A stretch of 64,000 nt of DNA from Streptomyces beihaiensis. GTDB lineage: Bacteria > Actinomycetota > Actinomycetes > Streptomycetales > Streptomycetaceae. Made by a program: the position numbers and the translations under genes. The stretch is from positions 40,265 through 104,264 of the forward strand of contig NZ_JAPHNL010000263.1 of the NCBI RefSeq assembly GCF_026274175.1, written 5' to 3'. Under the pieces are notes generated by a model. The model did not search any database. It was not told the origin of the DNA and saw nothing but the letters and a program-made list of their open reading frames with translations. Below are positions 26,068 through 34,923 of this stretch, one piece after another. The first letter of the stretch is position 1; every line of letters starts with the position of its first letter.

Positions 26068-27143
26068 GCGACATCATGACCAAGAACCCGCGCGGGACCG
26101 ACCCGCTCGCCCGCCCCGGCGTCCTGGCCCACCGCCGGATGCCCCGCTGGGCGCCCGCCGGCATCGCCGTGGCGGCCATCGCCGTCGGCACCGCGCTCGG
26201 CCTGGCCCTCGGCCTGTCCAGCAAGATCCAGTGGGGCCTGATCGCCCTGATCCTCTTCGTCCTCGGCACGTACGTGATCACCGCCGCCGTCGAGGACCGC
26301 CGCCAGGCCAAGGACCGTGTGGTCACCAGCGCCGTCTGGGCGTGCTTCGTCGTCGCCGTGGTCCCGCTCTACTCGCTGGTCGAGACGACCATCGCCAAGG
26401 GCGCGAAGATGATCAACGGCAACTTCCTGAGCCACTCGATGGCCGGTGTCCTGTCCAACGACACGGGCGGCGGCGTCTACCACGCGATCATCGGCACCCT
26501 GGAGCAGGTCGGCCTCGCCTCCCTGATCGCCATCCCGATCGGCGTGTTCACCGCGATCTACCTCGTCGAGTACGGGCGCGGCAAGCTCGCCGTGGCCGTG
26601 ACGTTCTTCGTCGACGTCATGACGGGCATCCCGTCGATCGTCGCGGGCCTGTTCATCCTGGCCTTCTGGATCCTCGTCCTCGGCTTCTCGTACTCCGGCT
26701 TCGCCGGCTCGCTCGCCCTGGTCATCCTGATGATCCCGGTCGTGGTCCGTTCCACGGAGGAGATGCTCAAGCTCGTCCCGAACGAGCTGCGCGAGGCGTC
26801 CCTGGCCCTCGGCGTCCCGAAGTGGCGCACCATCCTGAAGGTGGTCCTGCCCACCGCCCTCGGTGGCATCACCACCGGCGTCATGCTGGCCGTGGCCCGC
26901 ATCGCCGGTGAGACCGCCCCGATCCTGCTCCTCGTGTTCGGCAACCCGATGATCAACAACGACCCGTTCCACGGGACGCAGTCGTCGCTGCCGTTCTACA
27001 TCTACGAGCAGTACGTCCTGGGCACCGAACAGTCCTACGACCGGGCGTGGGGCGCGGCACTCGTGCTGATCGCCTTCGTCATGATCCTCAACCTCGTGGC
27101 CCGCGGCATCGCCCGCTGGAAGGCCCCGAAGACGGGCCGCTGA
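26064..27143 (+). CDS. pstA: Phosphate ABC transporter permease PstA
   Basis: The 359-residue permease pairs with PstC. It has an N-terminal pair of helices followed by the usual core, with YLVEYGRG, DVMTGIPSIVAGLF and the EAA loop ELREASLALGVPKWRTILKVVLP. The ATG at 26064 overlaps the pstC stop. N-terminal extension of roughly 60 residues with two hydrophobic segments is common in actinomycete PstA. Confidence 0.94.
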   Translation: MSDIMTKNPRGTDPLARPGVLAHRRMPRWAPAGIAVAAIAVGTALGLALGLSSKIQWGLIALILFVLGTYVITAAVEDRRQAKDRVVTSAVWACFVVAVVPLYSLVETTIAKGAKMINGNFLSHSMAGVLSNDTGGGVYHAIIGTLEQVGLASLIAIPIGVFTAIYLVEYGRGKLAVAVTFFVDVMTGIPSIVAGLFILAFWILVLGFSYSGFAGSLALVILMIPVVVRSTEEMLKLVPNELREASLALGVPKWRTILKVVLPTALGGITTGVMLAVARIAGETAPILLLVFGNPMINNDPFHGTQSSLPFYIYEQYVLGTEQSYDRAWGAALVLIAFVMILNLVARGIARWKAPKTGR

Positions 27144-27198
27144 CGCGGCTACCGCTACACAGCGACAGCGACTCGACTTTCGAAAGTGAAGTAACCCC

Positions 27199-27975
27199 AT
27201 GGCCAAGCGAATCGACGTAAGCGGACTCTCCGCGTACTACGGATCCCACAAGGCGATCGACGACATCTCCATGACGGTCGAGCCCCGCTCGGTGACGGCC
27301 TTCATCGGCCCCTCCGGCTGCGGCAAGTCCACGTTCCTGCGCACGCTCAACCGCATGCACGAGGTCACCCCCGGCGGCCGCGTCGAGGGCAAGGTGCTCC
27401 TGGACGACGAGGACCTGTACGGCTCGGGCGTCGACCCGGTCGCCGTGCGCCGCACGGTCGGCATGGTCTTCCAGCGCCCCAACCCGTTCCCCACCATGTC
27501 GATCTTCGACAACGTGGCGGCGGGCCTGCGCCTGAACGGCACGCACAAGAAGTCCCAGCTGAACGACATCGTCGAGCAGTCCCTCAAGGGCGCCAACCTC
27601 TGGAACGAGGTCAAGGACCGCCTGAACAAGCCCGGCTCCGGCCTCTCCGGCGGCCAGCAGCAGCGCCTGTGCATCGCGCGGGCGATCGCGGTGGAGCCGG
27701 ACGTCCTGCTCATGGACGAGCCGTGCTCCGCGCTCGACCCGATCTCGACCCTCGCCATCGAGGACCTGATCGGTGAGCTGAAGGAGCGCTTCACGATCGT
27801 CATCGTGACGCACAACATGCAGCAGGCGGCCCGTGTCTCGGACCGCACCGCCTTCTTCAACCTGGCGGCGGTCGGCCAGCCCGGCAAGCTCATAGAGATC
27901 GACGAGACGGAGCGCATCTTCTCCAACCCGTCGGTCCAGGCCACGGAGGACTACATCTCCGGCCGCTTCGGCTGA
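27199..27975 (+). CDS. pstB: Phosphate ABC transporter ATP-binding protein PstB
   Basis: The 258-residue ATPase energises PstCA. Walker [18 protein letters not shown], the signature LSGGQQQR, Walker [12 protein letters not shown] and [12 protein letters not shown] are all as in PstB. It begins 55 bases after pstA and ends the operon; a strong hairpin follows. No phoU gene lies directly in this operon, but a PhoU-like DUF47 gene is close by on the other strand. Confidence 0.96.
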   Translation: MAKRIDVSGLSAYYGSHKAIDDISMTVEPRSVTAFIGPSGCGKSTFLRTLNRMHEVTPGGRVEGKVLLDDEDLYGSGVDPVAVRRTVGMVFQRPNPFPTMSIFDNVAAGLRLNGTHKKSQLNDIVEQSLKGANLWNEVKDRLNKPGSGLSGGQQQRLCIARAIAVEPDVLLMDEPCSALDPISTLAIEDLIGELKERFTIVIVTHNMQQAARVSDRTAFFNLAAVGQPGKLIEIDETERIFSNPSVQATEDYISGRFG

Positions 27976-28000
27976 TCCGAGCCGAGCCACCACCCAGACC

Positions 28001-28071
28001 CCTCGCGGTGCTGCATGGCGGTGCCACCGCGAGGTAGCTGAGAGGGCCCGCCCCCGACAGGGGGCGGGCCC
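28001..28071. terminator. Paired hairpins between converging pstB and pit
   Basis: The first stem has arms CCTCGCGGT (28001-28009) and ACCGCGAGG (28026-28034). The second, very strong, has arms GGGCCCGCCCCC (28044-28055) and GGGGGCGGGCCC (28060-28071) with a GACA loop. They separate the rightward pst operon from the leftward pit operon and would act in both directions. Confidence 0.8.
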
Positions 28072-28182
28072 GATCGCTTTGCATTTCAGGGGCGCTGGGA
28101 ACTGCGCGAGCAACCACGACGAAACCCGCACCCGGCATCAGAAGAAGCCCCACGGCGCAAAGCCGAGGACCTAGCCGAAGAC

Positions 28183-29181
28183 CTAGCCGAAGACTAGATA
28201 CACAACCCCGTAACTCGCGGCAGCGACAAGCGCCGCAGCGGGCATCGTGATGAACCACCCCATCACGATGTTCTTGGCAACCCCCCACCGCACGGCGTTG
28301 ACCCGCTTCGTGGCCCCCACACCCATGATCGACGCGGTGATGACATGCGTCGTGGAGATGGGCGCCTTGAACATGTACGCCGTGGCGAACATGATCGAGG
28401 CCCCGGTCGCCTCCGCGGCGAACCCCTGCGGCGGATCAAGCTCGATGATCTTGCGCCCGAGGGTCCGCATGATGCGCCACCCACCCGCGTACGTGCCCGC
28501 CGACATGGCGAGGGCGCAGACCAGCTTCACCCATACCGGGATCGGGTCGTTCGAACCCTGCACATCGCCGATGACCAGGGCCATCACCACGATGCCCATC
28601 GTCTTCTGCGCGTCCTGAAGGCCGTGCCCGAGCGCCATGCCGGCGGCCGACACCGTCTGCGCGATGCGGAAGCCGCGCTTGGCCTTGTGCGGATTGGTCC
28701 TGCGGAAGAGCCACATGATCAGGCACATGATGAGATACCCGACGATGAGGCCGACGATCGGCGAGAGGATCATCGGGATGACGACCTTGTCGAGCACACC
28801 GGACCAGATGACGTCCGTGCCGCCGGCGAGCGCCGCGCCCACCATGCCGCCGAACAGGGCGTGCGAGGAGGATGACGGAAGGCCGTAGTACCAGGTGATC
28901 AGGTTCCACACGATGGCGCCGATGAGCGCCGCGAAGAGAATGCCCATCCCCTTGTTGTGGGTGGGTGTCTCGATCAGGCCCTTGCTGACGGTGTGCGCGA
29001 CACCGCTGCCGATGAACGCACCGGCGAGGTTCATGACCGCGGCCATGGCGAGCGCCGCGCGGGGCGTGAGCGCACGCGTGGACACGGAGGTGGCGATGGC
29101 GTTCGCGGAGTCGTGAAAGCCGTTCGTGTACGTGAATCCGAGCGCGACGCCGATCGTCACGATCAGGGAGAAGGTGTCCAT
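28183..29181 (-). CDS. pit: Low-affinity inorganic phosphate transporter (PiT family)
   Basis: The 332-residue membrane protein has the PiT repeats: an N-terminal GFHDSANAIATSVSTRALTP and a C-terminal copy in FKAPISTTHVITASIMGVG, with about ten helices. It imports metal-phosphate with protons. It follows the DUF47 gene by eight bases on the same strand, the usual pit partner. It converges on pstB, so high- and low-affinity uptake systems are neighbours. Confidence 0.94.
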   Translation of the reverse strand: MDTFSLIVTIGVALGFTYTNGFHDSANAIATSVSTRALTPRAALAMAAVMNLAGAFIGSGVAHTVSKGLIETPTHNKGMGILFAALIGAIVWNLITWYYGLPSSSSHALFGGMVGAALAGGTDVIWSGVLDKVVIPMILSPIVGLIVGYLIMCLIMWLFRRTNPHKAKRGFRIAQTVSAAGMALGHGLQDAQKTMGIVVMALVIGDVQGSNDPIPVWVKLVCALAMSAGTYAGGWRIMRTLGRKIIELDPPQGFAAEATGASIMFATAYMFKAPISTTHVITASIMGVGATKRVNAVRWGVAKNIVMGWFITMPAAALVAAASYGVVYLVFG

Positions 29182-29189
29182 GAGGTGCC

Positions 29190-29810
29190 TCAGGACTCCT
29201 TCACGGCGATGGTCTCCACCGTGTTGGCCACGTGCTCGAAGGCGTCGGCCGCCTCTTCCAGCACATCGACGATCTGCTTGAGCTTGAGCACTTCGATGGC
29301 GTCGTACTTGCCGTTGAAGAGGTGGGCCAGCAGCTTGCGGTGGATCTGGTCGGCCTGGTTCTCCAGGCGGTTGACCTCGATCCAGTACTCGGTCAGATTG
29401 TCCATGGTGCGCAGGTTCGGCATGGCCTCTGCGGTCAGCTCGGCCGCGCGGGCGAGGACCTCGATCTGCTGCTCCACGCCCTTGGGAAGCTCCTCGATCT
29501 GGTACAGGACGACCAGGTCGACGGCCTCCTCCATGAAGTCCATGATGTCGTCGAGGGACGACGCGAGGGAGTAGATGTCCTCCCGGTCGAACGGCGTGAT
29601 GAACGAGGAGTTGAGCTGATGGAAGATCGCGTGGGTGGCGTCGTCACCGGCGTGCTCGGCTGCCCGCATCCGCTCCGCGATCTCGGCCCGGGCGGAGGAG
29701 TCCGCTCCGAGCAGTTCCATCAGGAGCTTCGAGCCCGTGACGATGTTGTCCGCGGACGCGGCGAACATGTCGTAGAAGCTCGTCTCCCTGGGGGTCAGAC
29801 GAAAGCGCAC
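29190..29810 (-). CDS. DUF47/PhoU-like accessory protein of the Pit transporter
   Basis: The 206-residue all-helical protein matches the DUF47 (PhoU-like) family: MRFRLTPRETSFYDMF at the start, AEHAGDDATHAIFHQLNSSFITPFDREDIY in the first half and ENQADQIHRKLLAHLF in the second. Such proteins regulate or partner the adjacent Pit transporter. GTG start at 29810 follows AAGGACC. It is first in a two-gene leftward operon; no clear promoter motif was picked out between it and the csoR operator. Confidence 0.92.
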   Translation of the reverse strand: MRFRLTPRETSFYDMFAASADNIVTGSKLLMELLGADSSARAEIAERMRAAEHAGDDATHAIFHQLNSSFITPFDREDIYSLASSLDDIMDFMEEAVDLVVLYQIEELPKGVEQQIEVLARAAELTAEAMPNLRTMDNLTEYWIEVNRLENQADQIHRKLLAHLFNGKYDAIEVLKLKQIVDVLEEAADAFEHVANTVETIAVKES

Positions 29811-29961
29811 GTGGGGTCCTTGGTGTCCTCTGGGTTCGGTCAGGGTGATGCTAGGCGCATCATCCGGCCACGGCTAACCGGCGTTCCCCCAGTGTCGCCC
29901 ATCAGGAACAGTGGTCCGCACGGGGTCCCGCAGAGCGGCACAACCCCGGCAAAGTCGGGTA

Positions 29962-29986
29962 CCCTATACCCACTGGGGGTATAGGG
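29962..29986. promoter_or_regulatory. CsoR operator
   Basis: Inverted repeat arms CCCTATACCC (29962-29971) and GGGTATAGGG (29977-29986), separated by five bases, form the ATACCC/GGGTAT pattern bound by apo-CsoR. It lies 22 bases before the csoR start, so copper-relieved autorepression is expected. Confidence 0.85.
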
Positions 29987-30007
29987 ATCTACGGGAGGAC
30001 GGACGCG

Positions 30008-30370
30008 ATGACGACGGAGACGACCAGCACGGCGGCACAGCCGGCCACGGCCGCGGCGGCGGACATCGTGACCGACCACGACCTCGGCATCCACGGCTAC
30101 CACCACCAGAAGGACGAGCACGTCAAGCGCCTGCGCCGCATCGAGGGCCAGATCCGTGGCCTGCAGCGGATGGTGGAGGAGGACACCTACTGCATCGACA
30201 TACTCACGCAGGTGTCGGCCTCCACGAAGGCCCTGCAGTCGTTCGCCCTGCAACTCCTGGAGGAACACCTGCGGCACTGCGTCGCGGACGCCGCGCTCAA
30301 GGGCGGCAACGAGATCGACGAGAAGGTCGAAGAGGCCACGAAGGCCATCGCGCGCATGATGCGCACGTGA
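30008..30370 (+). CDS. csoR: Copper-sensing transcriptional repressor CsoR
   Basis: The 120-residue helical repressor has the copper ligands Cys62, His87 and Cys91 (C-H-C with spacing 25 and 4) and the family core KRLRRIEGQIRGLQRMVEEDTYCIDIL. Cu(I) binding releases it from DNA. The N-terminal 25 residues are a variable Thr/Ala tail. Its operator is directly upstream. No copper ATPase or chaperone gene is next to it here, so it acts mostly on distant targets, as known for the S. lividans/S. coelicolor protein. Confidence 0.95.
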   Translation: MTTETTSTAAQPATAAAADIVTDHDLGIHGYHHQKDEHVKRLRRIEGQIRGLQRMVEEDTYCIDILTQVSASTKALQSFALQLLEEHLRHCVADAALKGGNEIDEKVEEATKAIARMMRT

Positions 30371-30380
30371 GGAACCTCTC

Positions 30381-30584
30381 TCAGCGGACGGCACGAGCGG
30401 GCGCCGGGGCCGACCCCGCCCGCCCCGTGCCACCGTCCGCCCGCTCGACGCGCAGCACCTCGTCGATCCGGTCCGCGCTGAGCCGGTCCCCGGCCACGGT
30501 GGAAGCGGCGATGATCAGCTCGCCGCACAGCTCGATCTCGGCGAGGGCGACGTGGTCGTGCACCACCACCGTCACGTTCATCAC
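30381..30584 (-). CDS. Small conserved-looking hypothetical protein
   Basis: The 67-residue product begins MMNVTVVVHDHVALAEIELCGELIIAA and is acidic to neutral with an amphipathic middle (SADRIDEVLRV). It ends tail to tail 10 bases after csoR. Codon usage is coding-like. I do not know a function. A protein of this size is, as I recall, found next to csoR in other Streptomyces. Confidence 0.6.
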   Translation of the reverse strand: MMNVTVVVHDHVALAEIELCGELIIAASTVAGDRLSADRIDEVLRVERADGGTGRAGSAPAPARAVR

Positions 30585-30710
30585 CCCTTCCCGGCTTCCC
30601 GGCTCCCGGCCACACGGGTCGGCTTCTCAGCGTAGGGAGTCCCCTACGCGCCGCGCATGGCACGGAAGAACCATTTCCGGCCGCCGAACCGGACCCCTCT
30701 TCGGAGCGGC

Positions 30711-30761
30711 CCCTTCGCCGAACCGGACCCTTCGCCGAACCCGGCCCTTCGCCGAACCCGA
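30711..30761. repeat. Three 17-base tandem repeats
   Basis: Three near-identical units based on CCCTTCGCCGAACCGGA run head to tail, with looser copies on both sides, in the gap between the small gene and the lipoprotein gene. They lie downstream of both leftward genes. No function is evident. Confidence 0.6.
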
Positions 30762-30801
30762 CCGTCACCGAAGCGGCCCCCGCTCGTCCACTCGCCCGCC
30801 G

Positions 30802-31659
30802 CTACTTGTCGGCGACCTTCCCCGCGTAGATGTCCCCCTTCTCCGGCAGCCGGACCCGCACCGCCTTCCCGAACCCGTACAGCAGCGTCGTGGACGCCAC
30901 CACGGTGTCCCCGTCCCCGCCGCCGCGCTTGCGGCCCGCGGCGCCGCTGGTGAACCCGAACCGGTGCCGGATCTCGTGGACCAGGCCCTCGTCGTCCAGG
31001 TAGACGTCGAACGGCACCCGCTCCTTGCCGAACCCTTTCGCCGCCGCCTCCAAGGTCGCCCGCCGCCCCGGCGAAGCGGCCTTCGCGGCGGCCCGGAGGT
31101 CGACGGTCCCCCGGTAGTGCCGGGTAGCCACCCCCAGCACCTCGCCGCGCCCCACGTACGTCACGTCCCGCGCGCCGCGCAGCAGCTCGGCCGCGGTCAG
31201 CGGGTCCGTGGCACCGCCGGTGGCCAGATTCCCGTCCTGAAGGGACGCCGTGTCGATCCGCACCCACTTGTCCGCCGGTACACCCGCGCCCCGGTTCTTC
31301 ATGAACAGGGCGCCCGGCGCGAGGAGTTCGGTGATCGGCCGGTGCTCCCGGTCGCCCGCCGCGTCCCGCGGCAGCCGCACGGTCAGCTCGCCGCGCCCCG
31401 CCCGGTAGTCGTACACCCCCTCGCCGTGGATGGTCACCCGGGTGCCGCCGCTCGCCATCTCCATCGACGTACGCACCTGGGACGTGCCCTCCCGCACGAG
31501 CCGGTCCGCCGCCTCGTGCACGGCCTGCGTGGGATCGGTGTTCCGGTCTCCCGCCTCCGCGCCTCCGCCGCACCCGGCGGCGCCCGCCATGATCCCGGCG
31601 ACGGCCACGACGGCCACCGCCGTGCGCGCCGGACGTCGCCCGCGCTGCTGCCTCACCAT
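30802..31659 (-). CDS. Lipoprotein, LppX/LprG-like
   Basis: The 285-residue protein has a signal peptide with a positively charged start and a lipobox ending AGAAGC, after which a Gly-rich linker follows. The mature part (AVHEAADRLVREGTSQVRTSMEM, then LLAPGALFMKN, DKWVRID, VLGVATRHYRGTVD) has the pattern of the LppX/LprAFG-type beta-fold with a hydrophobic cavity. Role probably in carrying a lipid or sensing at the membrane outer face. It is divergent from the small gene at 31782. No further evidence for its ligand. Confidence 0.7.
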   Translation of the reverse strand: MVRQQRGRRPARTAVAVVAVAGIMAGAAGCGGGAEAGDRNTDPTQAVHEAADRLVREGTSQVRTSMEMASGGTRVTIHGEGVYDYRAGRGELTVRLPRDAAGDREHRPITELLAPGALFMKNRGAGVPADKWVRIDTASLQDGNLATGGATDPLTAAELLRGARDVTYVGRGEVLGVATRHYRGTVDLRAAAKAASPGRRATLEAAAKGFGKERVPFDVYLDDEGLVHEIRHRFGFTSGAAGRKRGGGDGDTVVASTTLLYGFGKAVRVRLPEKGDIYAGKVADK

Positions 31660-31781
31660 CGCCTGTCGACCCCCAAGCCGGTCGGTCCGTCCGCGTACGA
31701 CCCCCTGTCGCTGGGTTAACGACGAGTAGGGTCGCCCGTCACGCGAACGGGGGGTTTACACAAGCCCGCTACGGTGGCCCG

Positions 31782-31931
31782 GTGACACAACAGCAGCCCG
31801 ACCACGCGACGATCGTCGTGGAGCAGGGTCGTTTCTGCCTGGCACGGTGCAGCTGCGGCTGGCGCGGCCCGGCGCGCAGAGCACGCAGCAAGGCGAGGTC
31901 GGACGCGGCCGAGCACACGCAGGACGGGTGA
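31782..31931 (+). CDS. Small CxC-containing protein
   Basis: A 49-residue frame starts at GTG 31782 and ends at TGA 31931. It encodes ATIVVEQGRFCLARCSCGWRGPARR; the FCLARCSCGW segment has three Cys in a zinc-ribbon-like spacing. It lies 60 bases before the flavin oxidase gene. Short proteins with this Cys pattern are common in Streptomyces. Function unknown. Confidence 0.55.
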   Translation: MTQQQPDHATIVVEQGRFCLARCSCGWRGPARRARSKARSDAAEHTQDG

Positions 31932-31991
31932 CCGGAACCCGGCACCCGTCCGTTCTCGTCTTCCCGCCGGGGAAGCGACAGGAGGCGTGAC

Positions 31992-33584
31992 ATGGAACGA
32001 CGTACGTTCATCGCGGGTGCGGCGGCCGCGCTCACCACAGGGGTGACGGCGGCCTGCTCGTCGGGCGGCGGCGGATCGCCCTCCGCACCGACCACGGCGT
32101 CGCATGCCGCCGCGCCCACGTCCGCGCGCCCCACCGCGACGCACGCGAGCGGCGCCGCGCACACGCACGCCCCCGCCGACCTCGACGCGCTGGCCAAGGA
32201 CCTCGACGGCTCGCTGGTCCGCCCCGGCCAGTCCGCCTGGGCGGCCGCCCGCCAGCTGTACAACACGCGCTTCGACAACCTGAGGCCGACGGCCGTGGCG
32301 TACGTGTCGTCGCCCGACGACATCCGTACGGTCCTGGCGTACGCGCGCAGCCGCAAGGTGCCGATATCGATCCGCAACGGCGGCCACTCGTACGCGGGTT
32401 GGTCCTCCGGCGACGGCCGCCTGATCCTCGACGTCTCCCGCCTCTCGAAGATCCGTACGTCGTCGGGCGAGGCGGTGATCGGCGCGGGCGCCAAACTCAT
32501 CGACGCCTACCGGGCACTGACCGCGAAGGGCGTCACCATCCCGGCGGGCTCCTGCCCCACGGTCGGCGTCAGCGGCCTCACGCTCGGCGGCGGCCACGGT
32601 GTGGTGTCCCGCGCGTACGGACTGACCTGCGACAGCCTCACGCAGGCCACGCTGATCACGGCGGACGGCAGGGAGCTGACCGCGAACGCGTCGACGCACA
32701 AGGACCTGTTCTGGGCGCTGCGCGGCGCGGGCAACGGCCAGTTCGGCGTCGTGACGGAACTGCGCTACAAGACCCACCCGGCGCCGCAGGGCGTCACCGC
32801 GTACATGACGTGGCCCTGGTCGAAGGCGGCGACGGTCCTCAAGGCGTGGCAGGAGTGGGGCCCCGGCCAGCCCGACGAGATCTGGTCGGCACTGCACATC
32901 GCCAACGCGGCGGGCGGCCACCCCACCGTCTCCGTCGCGGCGTTCTCGCTCGGCACGTACACAGGGCTTCAGAACGCGGTCGACCGCCTGGCCGACGGCC
33001 CCGGCGGACCGGGCCCGGCGAGTTCGGTCTTCCTCAAGCGGCACTCGTACGAGGAGGCGATGGAGATCTACGCGGGCTGCTCCTCCTTCCCGACGGACGC
33101 CCAGTGCCACCTTCCCGGCTCCACGCCCGGCCGCTCCCCGCAGGGCGCGCTGCACCGCGAGACGTACGCGGCGGCCTCGGACTTCTTCGACCGTTCCCTG
33201 TCGGACGCGGGGGTGCGGGCGCTGCTCGGGCAGCTGGACAACGTGACGGCGGGCTCCGGCTCGGTCGCCCTGACGGCGCTGGGCGGCGCGGTCAACCGGG
33301 TCGACCCGACGGCGACGGCGTTCGTCCACCGCCGTGAGCGGATGCTGGCCCAGTACATCGTGGCGTGGCGGCCGGGCACGTCAGGGTCCGCCGCCCGAGG
33401 CTGGCTCAAAACCGCCCATGCGGCGATGCGCCCGTACGCCTCGGGTTCGGCCTACCAGAACTACACGGACCCGACGCTGACCGACTGGAAGCGCGCGTAC
33501 TACGGGGACGCGGCGTCCCGTCTGACCAAGGTGAAGCGGACGTACGACCCGACGGGCTTCTTCACGTTTCCGCAGGCGTTGTAG
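31992..33584 (+). CDS. Tat-exported FAD-dependent oxidase (berberine-bridge/PCMH type)
   Basis: The 530-residue protein starts with a twin-arginine signal (ERRTFIAGAAAA) followed by VTAACSS, so it is probably a Tat-exported lipoprotein. The PCMH FAD domain has GGHSYAGWS with His132, and GSCPTVGVSG with Cys188, the two positions used for bicovalent flavin attachment in this family. The C-terminal BBE segment NYTDPTLTDWKRAYYG is present. Substrates of relatives include sugars, alkaloids and secondary metabolites. It is distant from the biosynthetic cluster, so a link is not implied. Confidence 0.88.
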   Translation: MERRTFIAGAAAALTTGVTAACSSGGGGSPSAPTTASHAAAPTSARPTATHASGAAHTHAPADLDALAKDLDGSLVRPGQSAWAAARQLYNTRFDNLRPTAVAYVSSPDDIRTVLAYARSRKVPISIRNGGHSYAGWSSGDGRLILDVSRLSKIRTSSGEAVIGAGAKLIDAYRALTAKGVTIPAGSCPTVGVSGLTLGGGHGVVSRAYGLTCDSLTQATLITADGRELTANASTHKDLFWALRGAGNGQFGVVTELRYKTHPAPQGVTAYMTWPWSKAATVLKAWQEWGPGQPDEIWSALHIANAAGGHPTVSVAAFSLGTYTGLQNAVDRLADGPGGPGPASSVFLKRHSYEEAMEIYAGCSSFPTDAQCHLPGSTPGRSPQGALHRETYAAASDFFDRSLSDAGVRALLGQLDNVTAGSGSVALTALGGAVNRVDPTATAFVHRRERMLAQYIVAWRPGTSGSAARGWLKTAHAAMRPYASGSAYQNYTDPTLTDWKRAYYGDAASRLTKVKRTYDPTGFFTFPQAL

Positions 33585-33699
33585 CCGCGGGTCCGTCGCG
33601 CGGGGCTGTCACTCCTCCGGCCCCGCGAGCCCACCCGTACGGCCCCACCGCACCGCCCCTCAGGTAGCCCGCGGCGAGCGGACGCGCGTGCCTGGTTAC

Positions 33700-34152
33700 A
33701 TGAACGCACCCCGAATAGCCGCGGCGGCGGCCGCGAGCGCCGCCGTCCTCACCATGGGCGCGGCAACCGCGTCCGCCCTGGACGACGGCGCGCTCCATCC
33801 GCAATCCGCACCGCTGGCCGTCGGCTGCGCCCTGGTCGCGCTGGCGGCCGCCGCGGCCGGCCACTCCGCGGTCCACCGAACCCGACAGGCCCGACAGGCC
33901 CAGCAGGCCCGGCAGTCGCACCAGGCCCGAGAGTCGCACCAGGCCCGGCAGCCTCAGTGGGAGGAGCGCAAGGAGCGGGCCCAGCGGCAACGTACGGCTA
34001 CGCGGCCAGGTCCCGCTCCCCGGAGGACTCAGGCGCGGCGTCCCGAGCCTCAGGCAGCCCCACCGTTTTGCGCGCCGGCGGCTCCGCCACGGGCGCCCAC
34101 ACGAGCCGCCCGGCCCGGCGCGAGCGCCCGACCGCCTTGGCCAGCGGCGTGA
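33700..34152 (+). CDS. Possible small exported protein, 3' end overlapping the PAP2 gene
   Basis: From ATG 33700 the frame encodes a signal-like Ala-rich N-terminus, a hydrophobic segment (LAVGCALVALAAAAAGHS) and a Gln/Ala/Arg repeat (RQARQAQQARQSHQ). The last 150 bases overlap the opposite-strand PAP2 gene and look like its shadow, so the true gene may be frameshifted or simply end late. Nothing identifies a function. Only the first 80 residues look genuinely coding. Confidence 0.4.
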   Translation: MNAPRIAAAAAASAAVLTMGAATASALDDGALHPQSAPLAVGCALVALAAAAAGHSAVHRTRQARQAQQARQSHQARESHQARQPQWEERKERAQRQRTATRPGPAPRRTQARRPEPQAAPPFCAPAAPPRAPTRAARPGASARPPWPAA

Positions 34153-34723
34153 GCAGCGCCGACGCGAGCGGCGAGAGCAGCAGTGCGACGGCGGTGCCGA
34201 GCGCGAACCCGCCGACGACGTCGGTCGGATAGTGCACGCCCATGTAGACGCGGCAGAACCCTTCGAGCAGGGCGAGCCCGATGCCGAGGAGCCCGAACTT
34301 CCGGTTGGCGACGAAGAGCGCGGCCCCCATGGCCATCGCGAGCGTCGCGTGGTCGCTGACGAAGGAGAAGTCGTTCTTCCCGCTGACGAGCACCGTCAGG
34401 CCGTCGTGGTCCCGGAACGGCCGCGGCCGTTCGACGAACGACCGGATGGGCACGTTGACGAGCACGGCGAGCCCGGCGGCGAGCGGTGCCCAGACGACGG
34501 CGGCGACGGACGAGGCGGCGTCGTCGAGAGCGCCGCGCTTGCGCGCGCCCCACCAGCACCACACGACGGCGAGCACGAGCGCGACGAGAATGCCGTACTC
34601 ACCGACGAACTCCATGACGCGGTCGAACCAGCGCGGTGCGTCGTCGGCGAGTCCGTTGATGTCGTAGAGCAGCGTGACGTCAGGGTTGGTCCCGGAAGTC
34701 TCGAGTGCCTCGAGTCCAGCCAT
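33998..34723 (-). CDS. PAP2-family membrane phosphatase
   Basis: The 241-residue protein has about six helices and the PAP2 motif set: KNDFSFVSDHATLAMA for the central motif (His present; SDH in place of the commoner SGH) preceded by RSFVERPRPF, and RVYMGVHYPTDVVGG with the catalytic His. It removes phosphate from lipid phosphates or undecaprenyl pyrophosphate at the membrane. ATG at 34723. Its 3' end overlaps a possible rightward frame by 155 bases. Confidence 0.88.
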   Translation of the reverse strand: MAGLEALETSGTNPDVTLLYDINGLADDAPRWFDRVMEFVGEYGILVALVLAVVWCWWGARKRGALDDAASSVAAVVWAPLAAGLAVLVNVPIRSFVERPRPFRDHDGLTVLVSGKNDFSFVSDHATLAMAMGAALFVANRKFGLLGIGLALLEGFCRVYMGVHYPTDVVGGFALGTAVALLLSPLASALLTPLAKAVGRSRRAGRLVWAPVAEPPARKTVGLPEARDAAPESSGERDLAA

Positions 34724-34923
34724 AGTTCAGCGACCCCTTCGTCTCAGCCACCCCCGTGGTGTGTGACGGTGTTCAGGACAAGGAACGCACGACCCCACCA
34801 CGTACGTTCCGCACTCGACCGAATGATCACGCAGACGTTACCGAAGAGAGACGCAAACCCGCAGCTCAGGGCCAGGGATTTACGGAGAGTTCAGGCCAGG
34901 TCACCCGTGCGGTCGCCATGAGG

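Noticed and set aside
25419-27206. Minus-strand open frame opposite pstC and pstA
   Set aside because: Rich in Asp, Gln and Arg with no motif, opposite two certain permease genes.
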